From: Enoplosus armatus
Taxonomy: Eukaryota > Chordata > Actinopteri > Centrarchiformes > Enoplosidae
Assembly: GCF_043641665.1 (NCBI RefSeq)
Contig: NC_092194.1
Location: 18,291,298-18,355,297, forward strand
Reading direction: 5' to 3'
DNA: 64,000 bases
In this document: one piece after another, positions 56,926 through 64,000 of the stretch
Numbering within the stretch: the first letter of the stretch is position 1
Layout of the letters: every line of letters begins with the position of its first letter
Notes under the pieces: generated by a model
The model's database searches: none
What the model was told of the DNA's origin: nothing
Seen by the model: only the letters and a program-made list of their open reading frames with translations
Translations under genes and position numbers: made by a program

Positions 56926-59900
56926 CTTTGGCTAAACTTAATCTAAATGAAGTTTGAGCCTGCTGATTAGGCCTGCAGTCTCTCCCCAGTAATCCTGTAA
57001 ATGTTCCAGAAATAATTTTTAGTCCAATCTAAAAGTGAAGCAATCACATCAAGTCTGCAGGTGCTAACAAGAAAGAACCACACAGTGTGAACACACGTGC
57101 CATTCTTCATGAGGGCCCTTCATTCTGCAGCACTGTTGAGTTAAATGCACCAGAGCTAAGACAGAATAGGTGTAGAGGAAGTGGAGGAAGGGAGAGGAAT
57201 CTGCTCAGACGGAGGGAGAGATGTAGATGGGTAACGACAGCTGGAGCTCAGGATGACACATGCCAATGGCCAGGTTTGGTCTGGAGAGATCAAAACAGCT
57301 GCTTTGTTTGGGTCACACACTGACAGGAGAAAGAAAGAAAACCCTTGTGTGTGTTTTTTTTTTCTCAGAGCGTCCTGTGATTCCTGCACGTAGACAATAC
57401 GATACCTTAACATTAGATTAAGGTTGTTTTTCTTTGACTTTACTCACCGTGGAGTGTAACATGGTGATACAGCTCTGCACCCGTTTTCCCCCGTTGACAT
57501 ATTTGTGTATATTTATTGCTCATTGCCTCAGGTTCATAAAGCTTTGGTGTTTTACAAAACGTTCAAACACTCCACAGGTGATTCCTGTAATAATCTCAAA
57601 GTAAAATGGAAGCTTGCAACTGATACTGAAGTTAATGAGTGGTAAAAAAAAACACTGGAGGGAAATGTATTCAATATAAAATAGTACAAAGATATTACTG
57701 GACACCAACTAGACCTTCTGATTTCAATCGATGCTGGAAGTGTAAGAGCGAGCCATGATGTGAGAGTGTTTTTCTCTAAAATCTCTGAGATATTGGGGAA
57801 TTGGTTGGTTTCCACTCTGCCTCTACACCCACGATTTTGTCTCCTTGGCAACAAGACAATGATACCTGATATAACGAATACCAAATTCAGTATTTTAAAA
57901 GCAGGTATTATTACAGCTGCAAGACTTATACTGCAAAATTGGAAGAACCCTGAAGATTAAAACTTCATCACATGAGCACATGTTGGGGGTGGGGGGCATG
58001 GGATCAATTTTGGTTGCGTGTTAAACTGAACTTACGTTGAATACGTTAATTAATGCCCTACATCTTTCGTGTCCATGCTTTTATTTTACATATATATATA
58101 TATATATTTGACGGGACGGCTGTCTTCTGTTCTGTGTAAACGGCCTGCACTGAATCTGCTCTGTGATACGCTGCACTGCTCCCAAAAATAAATAAAACTT
58201 TTAATTAATAAAAAAAATAATAATAATTTTGATACTAGAAAGATGACAACACAACTGTGCCGCTAATGAAAGTGCAGTCAGTGTTGACAATGAGTAATAC
58301 GAGATACGTCTACTTACTCTTTTTTTAATGCAGGAGGTAATGAATGTTTGATCAAGGGTAATAAATGTTTGATCTATATATGATGAGGAGGTAATGAAAA
58401 AGCTTTTCTGTATTATTTCCCATGCAGGATCATCTTTTATGAATGTGCTCGTGCTGATGAAATCGCTTTGATTCGAAATTAGAGAAAACGCAAGCCAGTG
58501 TTTAGCAGAGGGGTTGCATATATTCTCCTGTTGCCACAGTAGGTGCTGCTGGATCACAGTGGTGTGAATGATATGATAATTTCTCACTTTTCATATATAA
58601 TGTGGCGATTATATTGTTGTTCATAACCGCTGATGTGGGGCTGATTGGGTTTGTTTTTCTCCTTATTAAAGCCGGAGTGGAGGAGCAGAGTTGATGAATA
58701 TTCTATGAGAGTCTTTGTTTTGTTTGGCTTTTTTTCATATGCAACAGCCTTGCTCCATTTTCCTGTGCAGCCTTTCCACCAACAACAAAAAAACTTGTTT
58801 CTTTACCTACTACTTCTCTATTATAGATGATCCAAATAGGAACACAAAAATAATTGTCAGATCTCATTTTAACTCTCTGATCTTTTTATTTATTACTCGC
58901 AGTTACATCACTCATTGCAACTTTTCTAGACCTGCTCATGCACCGGGATGCTAATAGCAGAACCTGCCAGATGTGAGCGAGTCCTGAGCTGGCAGGTCTG
59001 ACTTTGGACAGTGTGTGAGTAATGAAAGCAATCAAGCCAACAGTCACCCTGACATGTCAGTCTGGAGTTGTTTAGTGCCGGCTGCAGCTGTGCCCTTCTC
59101 TAACTTATATACTGAAGTGGTCAATACCATTAGCACCTCTGGTGACGTGGCCAGGCGAGCCACTCTACCACTACTACTTCTGCTGCAACAACAACGCTGC
59201 AGAGTCACTTCCAAGTTTGTGTCTGACATTACAGGACTTCATGTTGGTGACTCTGGGGCTGAGACATGTTGATGTCCATGCCAGATGTGTTTTATTCAAG
59301 CTGGGAGACATTTATTCTGTTCTTTTGGTGAATTTGGGCAGGTGACAACATGACAGCTTGGCGTCAGTCTCTCTTCGAGCAATTTGCAGTTTATTATGGA
59401 GTGAAATAGTAATCTGAGCCAGCTCCAAAGAGTAACACCAAAGCACAGGATTTTGTTCATGCAAGACTGATAGCCATCCAATAGACATCCAATAGCCAGC
59501 AGTAACTCATGACGAGAAAGCATAGCATTACAGTTGAACTGATTACAGTGGTTACATAAGATGTCTTGAAGGTGTTTTTAACTGGTACCAACACAAGTCA
59601 AGTTACAGGTACGTTTTTATTTGATTTGCTCTTACGCCAAAATCCCATTGAGTGGTTACCAAAACGCTCCTACTTGTGAGGCCTCGTCGCAATAATAATA
59701 ACCTCTCGTTTCTTCGTGTGTTGACAGTTTGAAGCAACCTCTGGCATTATAGTTGTGTGGCTGTGCTTTTGCTTAATTCCAAACTAGACTTTATATCCTG
59801 ACACAGAAAGCACAAGGACGACAGGACAAGACCTCATAAATACTGGTTTGTTATAACCCATTTACATGTATTTGATACGGGGTGGCACGACTGAAGATGA

Positions 59901-60354
59901 TCTTTGAACCAGAGAATCAGAGTTCATGCCCGTGTGTCAGCAAGTATCAGTCCAGCTGAAGTGCCCTCGACCAAGGCTGCGTGTCCTGCAGGGGTGCTGT
60001 CCTGTACTTGACTGTGACCTCTGACCTCTCTGTTGGGCAAAAGCAAAGCTACCACGCACAGAAATCAATGAATATCACGTCATTAAATAGCTGTATCAGC
60101 CGGGTGGTGTGTGCAGAGCAGGTCCGGTTCAATGATTTATTTCAAATGTGGAGTTTTATAAAGGCTAACAGGCAGGCAGGTTCAGATCCAGGTTTGGCAG
60201 ACAAGTAGGCAGGTGTAGATGGGTGGGGTCAGGTGGGGTCAGTCAGGTGATGGGGAAAGGAGTGAGAGTCCGAGGGCGTCTGGTGGATGGATGGAAAATA
60301 GAAATGAAGAGGAACATTAGGAAGACAGAGAGACAGACTGACATATGAATTGAT
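56926..60354. other. Intron without recognisable genes
   Basis: About 3.4 kb, AT-rich, with a short (AT)n at 58089-58109 and 'ataataataat' at 58217. Small ORFs on both strands show no domain. A purine-rich patch at 57160-57230 gives an Arg-rich ORF that is not called. Confidence 0.45.
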
Positions 60355-60418
60355 AAAATGTCAGAAAATAGTGAGAAATTACCATCACATGTTCCCAGAA
60401 AACTTTTTTTTTTTTTTG
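60355..60418 (+). repeat. Family A fragment with poly(T)
   Basis: 'aaaatgtcagaaaatagtga' + 'gaaattaccatcacatgttc', then T13 near 60405-60417. Confidence 0.55.
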
Positions 60419-60953
60419 CACTCGTAGCAGCCTAGATAAAAAATGTGCTGAATGACCGGTGACTTATTTTTCTGCTTTGTTGTGAGTAAGGGATATTAAG
60501 TAGAATACGATGCAGTAAATAAATGATGAGAATTGGATAGTCTTCTTCCTGAGGCTGAAAATTGTCATGGCGAGGCCCGAAGTACAAACACACACACACA
60601 AAATGATAAGAATGGACAGATTGAGAGGACAGAGCTGCTCTAAAGTGTCTAGAAAAATCAGTAGATGAGAGGAAGCGACGGGTGGAGGGGAGGGGTGGGG
60701 TGTAGAGTATTGGGTAGGCTTGGAAGTGTAGGACCTTCAAATGACACTGCAAAAACTGTGCTACAAAGCAGTCGTTGGCAGTGTCATCATTCATGTACGG
60801 CGGTGTGTTAACATTGTGTTGTGCGGGCTCGTGCACTTCGATGTGTGCAGCAGTGTGAGTGTGTACATGATGGTAGTATTATATTATCATGTGCGTGTGT
60901 CTGCGTGTGTTTGTGCATACATGTGTGTGCGTGGCTGTAGGATTAATGCCCCT
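60419..60953. other. Intron without recognisable features
   Basis: Contains short TG-rich stretches at 60840-60940. Nothing else recognised. Confidence 0.45.
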
Positions 60954-60973
60954 CCCCCCCCCCCCCCCCCCCC
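60954..60973. repeat. Poly(C) run, 20 bases
   Basis: Twenty consecutive C. Confidence 0.92.
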
Positions 60974-61142
60974 ACGGTAATCCATCTCCCACCCTGCCAC
61001 TTTCCATTCAAATCATGCCTAGCGTGGGGAAATGTGCCACCCATCAGCCCCCTCGCTCAGAGTGAGCTCTCATGGCATCTAAGGGCACTTCACATGCTGT
61101 TGTTTGAGCTTGGCCGGGTCCTTCTTCCAGTCCTCTCCATCT

Positions 61143-61168
61143 CACACACACACACACACACACACACA
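61143..61168. repeat. (CA)n microsatellite
   Basis: About 13 CA units. Confidence 0.93.
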
Positions 61169-61504
61169 TTCATTACCTCCAAATGAGCTGTGAGTCATAC
61201 AGTGGAGGGGAGGCTAAAGCCAAAGCAACTCTGAACTCTGGGACACATGAAGTTTGAATTAGACATGACTGAAAACACACTCTAAGATAATAATAAGGAA
61301 ATGATTCAGATGAACATCCTCATGTGGAGTAAAAATACATATTCTATAGGTATTTGACTAGTTTTGAGGCATTATAACTGAGACCAAAATTAGATATGCC
61401 TACAATCACTCAGAGCCACAACTGCAATTCAGCACTCCAGCACTTGGTCCAGCTTCCAGATGCCCACCTCAATCTATTCTCAGTAGCTTCCAGACTAATA
61501 AGCA

Positions 61505-61745
61505 GTAGCCAGTCATGGAAGAAGCAGAAGTGTAGAAATCCTGCATTCAAAATATTAATTGTACCATTTGTATGTAAGTATTAGCATCAAAATATACTTA
61601 AAGTACAAAAAGTAAAAATGCTCATCATGCCTCTGAAATGTAGGGAAGTAGAAGTAATAAAGTAGCATAGAATGGTACAAGTACCTTGCAAAATTGTACA
61701 GTACAGTACAGTACTTGATTAAATGTGCTTGGTTACTTTCCATAA
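61505..61745 (+). repeat. Interspersed repeat, family F ('aagtacaaaaagtaaaaat')
   Basis: 'gtagaaatcctgcattcaaa', 'gtattagcatcaaaatatac' + 'ttaaagtacaaaaagtaaaa', 'ctcatcatgcctctgaaatg', 'aagtaataaagtagcataga' and 'gtacagtacagtacttga' follow the order of a common teleost repeat. Confidence 0.75.
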
Positions 61746-61880
61746 GTAGTAGTAGTCGTAGTAGTAGGAGCTGTAGCATCATATTTGTTGGTCGTAGTAG
61801 CTCTTATACGTAGTAGTTGCACGACTAGTGACAGTAGAGGTAGAAGTAGTAGTATAGCAATACTAATAGTAGTTGTGGTC
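61746..61880. repeat. Degenerate (GTA)n trinucleotide
   Basis: Many 'gtagtagtag' blocks separated by diverged triplets, probably a microsatellite grown from the end of the preceding repeat and then decayed. Confidence 0.75.
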
Positions 61881-62599
61881 GTATTTGTTGTATTTCAGCA
61901 ATGGAAGCAAACTTGATTTCAGTAAATCTTTGTCAGTTAAATCAATTTATAGACATAAAATCTTGTGAAGTGAAACCAATTCAGGAGTTTCCCCCTGGGG
62001 AACCAGCAACAGGCCTTAATGCTGTTGCCTGTACTCACTGCGTGCATGAGCATGAGTCATTTCTATGTGTAGAGGGGGGGGGGGGGGTGGCTTTACATGT
62101 AACACCACAATATTGTGGTATTAAATATTGATAACATTTTAAAGAAGCATCCCTCTGAGGTTCGGTTTACAATCACAACCACATGAAACCTGAAGCAACC
62201 ACTTGAGGTTTCATGTGAGCCTCCTCCAACGCATCAACTTATGAATAATGTCTGCCTTCTCCAACGTGAGAGCACCAGCAGCGCGCCACGCCTGAACTTA
62301 GAGCTCATTACATTCCCCTTTGCCGGGGTCACGGGCTGCATAAATCTCTATGACTCAGTGAGTTTCATGAACCTGCCCTTTGTGTTGCTTCAAAAGTCAA
62401 GCTTATCATCCCTTTGTTAGCAGTCAACCCGAATTCGACCTTGAATGAATCTCTTCCTTTCAGCGTTGTCATAGAAAAGTGCTATTTACTTCCCCAGAAC
62501 AGTGAGATGGAGAGCTATAGTTATTAGGAAAAGATATAAACACAAATCTGGAAATAGAACAATATTTTTGCCTCATTGTCTTGTTTGATAAAGACAAAA
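61881..62599. other. Intron with G14 run
   Basis: Fourteen G at 62074-62087. The block 62280-62470 is unique-looking with balanced composition. No gene recognised. Confidence 0.45.
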
Positions 62600-62795
62600 A
62601 CTCCAAATATTCTCTTTGATTTGTTGCCAATATCTGATTTATATCATTATAAACTAAATATCTTTGGGGTTTTGGACCGTCATCTTGTACCCTTAGAAGT
62701 TGTGATTTTACACTATCACGAATCACTTTATAGACTTTTATTAATTAACAATTAATCAATTTATTTGGAAGATAACCTTTAGATTCAGCTCTGGA
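62600..62795 (-). repeat. AT-rich interspersed repeat, family A
   Basis: Reverse copy: 'aactaaatatctttggggtt' + 'ttggaccgtc', 'attaacaattaatcaattta', ending 'gattcagctctgg'. Confidence 0.65.
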
Positions 62796-62959
62796 AATGA
62801 TTTCTGTGTAATCATCATATTGCCCCCCCTCCCACCATAGGTTTATTCATTAAATGAACTATGTGATCAGGCAGCAAAACTCAGTGAATTTAACATTTCT
62901 AGTCAGATTGATCCCTGATGTAATTTATTAACTCTTTAAGATCCTTTCCATGCTGATTA

Positions 62960-63230
62960 TAATCTGCAGGCTTTGTGGAGTCGGACACAGTCTCTCCCTG
63001 GTGGCTCCCCTCCGGGGATCTCCCGTCTGTTCAAAGGGCTGAAGTGCTCAATCCTGGGCCTGGAGCAACTCTAAATGACTGGTACTGAATCAATTAGCTG
63101 CCTAATTGGGCTGAGATAAAGACTCCATTTCCTTATCGCCAGCCCCACCAGCCATTACAGATGGCACTGGGGATCTCCCAGTGGATGTGCCAGTAGGTCA
63201 TAGTGAAGCTGCTGATGGTTTTAGCAATCT
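62960..63230. promoter_or_regulatory. Candidate conserved non-coding block with paired TAAT sites
   Basis: A repeat-free, balanced stretch holding the inverted pair 'caattagctgcctaattg' (63091-63108): two homeodomain-type ATTAG/CTAAT cores facing each other over CTGC. Other non-repetitive words surround it. Only the palindrome is seen directly; enhancer function and conservation are inference. Confidence 0.25.
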
Positions 63231-63605
63231 CACTGTATACACCAGGAGTATACACTGTAAAACATCATATAGAAATTAAGTGGAATCAACTAATTTTTAA
63301 TCATTAATTAAATATGTTCGTTTTACTAATTTCAAGTAGATTCAACGTTTTTGTTTTTTTTTACTTTAGAAGTAATAAACATAAATTGTTCAGACTTGAA
63401 GTCTTTTGAATGGATGCACTGCTGAGAGTTCAATCAACTGATCAAATTAAGTTTATAAAGTAACATGAGAGTTAAAACAAGAACAATGAGAACAATGCTA
63501 ACCATGATGAAGGTTAGTATTTAAACATTTTACAGCGTGGAAATGACGACAACACACCAGGCACTGGATGAGTTTGTTCAGCGTCATTTTGACCTCAGTC
63601 ACATT
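63231..63605. other. Intron without recognisable features
   Basis: AT-rich spacer. Nothing recognised. Confidence 0.45.
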
Positions 63606-63664
63606 GTCTGGAGGACAGGTGGTCTGGAGGACAGGTGGTCTGGAGGACAGGTGGTCTGGAGGAC
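63606..63664. repeat. 16-bp tandem repeat, about 3.7 copies
   Basis: Unit 'gtctggaggacaggtg' repeated three times without change and a fourth time partly ('gtctggaggaca'). The ORFs through it (Trp-Arg-Thr-Gly-Gly pattern) are repeat artefacts. Confidence 0.95.
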
Positions 63665-64000
63665 AATGACTGCTGTAGTGATCCATTCGCTTTCGAGAGA
63701 CCTCTACTGCAGCATCCTTTGTACTTTATAGGTGTGTGTGGGGTGGATAACACTACCATCTACTTGATTGTACAGTGGAACTCCCCCCCCATAGCCATAC
63801 CAGCATGTAAGGACACATGTGTTACCCTGCATCCCCTGGGAAAAGTATGTAGATTAGAGATTATTTCTACCATTTGAACAGACATGCAGAGAACGGGCTG
63901 CTGCAATCTTCACAAGGACATACAGGAAGTGATAATCTGAAGATCTGTGGATTAAATGTCATTTGCTGATCAAATAACACATTTTACGGGGGTCTCATTT
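63665..64000. other. Intron without recognisable features
   Basis: Window end. No gene recognised. Confidence 0.45.

Larger units (their letters stand above)
55354..64000 (+). other. slc8a3: Intron downstream of the exon
   Basis: It begins with the donor 'gtgcagtact'. The first hundred bases are again CU-rich. No further SLC8 exon was found to the window end: nothing resembling exon B, the short exon C or the 'EEEEAKRIAEMGKP' exon. The following exon therefore probably lies beyond the window. Confidence 0.6.

Noticed and set aside
57087..57323. Arg-rich ORF considered as a nested exon
   Set aside because: Comes from a purine-rich patch. No splice sites of correct phase and no family resemblance.
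61746..61880. Triplet repeat considered as a coding amino-acid tract
   Set aside because: Degenerate, stop codons (TAG) are built into the repeat, and it sits in an intron next to an interspersed repeat.
63606..63664. CRISPR-like or satellite array
   Set aside because: Units are directly adjacent without spacers and number under four in a vertebrate intron. A small minisatellite explains it.
1..64000. Search for tRNA, rRNA, transposase, reverse transcriptase or viral genes
   Set aside because: No ORF with such motifs and no cloverleaf-like or rRNA-like sequence was recognised by eye. The interspersed repeats present are non-coding relics.

Overview
The window looks like vertebrate nuclear DNA from a ray-finned fish, most likely a spiny-rayed (percomorph) teleost. 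It is almost entirely non-coding. It is dense in CA/TG microsatellites and long C or G homopolymers. It also carries many decayed copies of interspersed repeats that I recognise from percomorph genomes, such as the 'gcttagcataaagactgga' family, the 'gctgcaactaatgatt' family and the 'gatgatggcgctagatga' family. Family assignments are from memory of such sequences, not from a search.

Only one piece of coding sequence can be supported: a 107-base internal exon on the + strand at 55247-55353, with a clean acceptor and donor. It encodes the 'IIDDEEYEKNK ... EPRMVDMS' segment of the second calcium-binding domain of an SLC8 (NCX) sodium/calcium exchanger. It corresponds to the mutually exclusive exon A and is closest, from memory, to slc8a3 (NCX3). 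The 55 kb upstream is then best read as the long intron that follows the giant first coding exon in SLC8 genes, and the 8.6 kb downstream as the next intron. No exon B, exon C or later exon was found. All longer ORFs are products of simple repeats or chance.

Layout. 1-6 kb: old interspersed repeats, including an inverted pair of one family at 1.2 and 2.6 kb. 6.0-7.7 kb: C22, G18 and then a 1.35-kb pure-pyrimidine minisatellite with 102-bp and about 182-bp higher-order units. 8-22 kb: mostly featureless intron with a 0.5-kb purine-rich tract and microsatellites. 22-30 kb: TG/CA inverted microsatellite pairs, two copies of one repeat 3.2 kb apart, a local 237-bp-spaced duplication and a chain of repeats. 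30-35 kb: several repeat relics, including an inverted-repeat element at 31.96-32.20 kb. 35-55 kb: purine-rich tract, microsatellites and repeat relics. 55.15-55.46 kb: the exon flanked by CU-rich tracts. 55.5-64 kb: intron with repeat relics, a possible conserved non-coding block near 63.1 kb and a 16-bp tandem repeat.

If the reading is right, the functional core is the exon and its flanking pyrimidine tracts, which would decide between the excitable-cell (A) and other (B) forms of the exchanger's calcium-regulatory domain. The rest is intron, which may hold regulatory elements that only comparison with other fish could prove.
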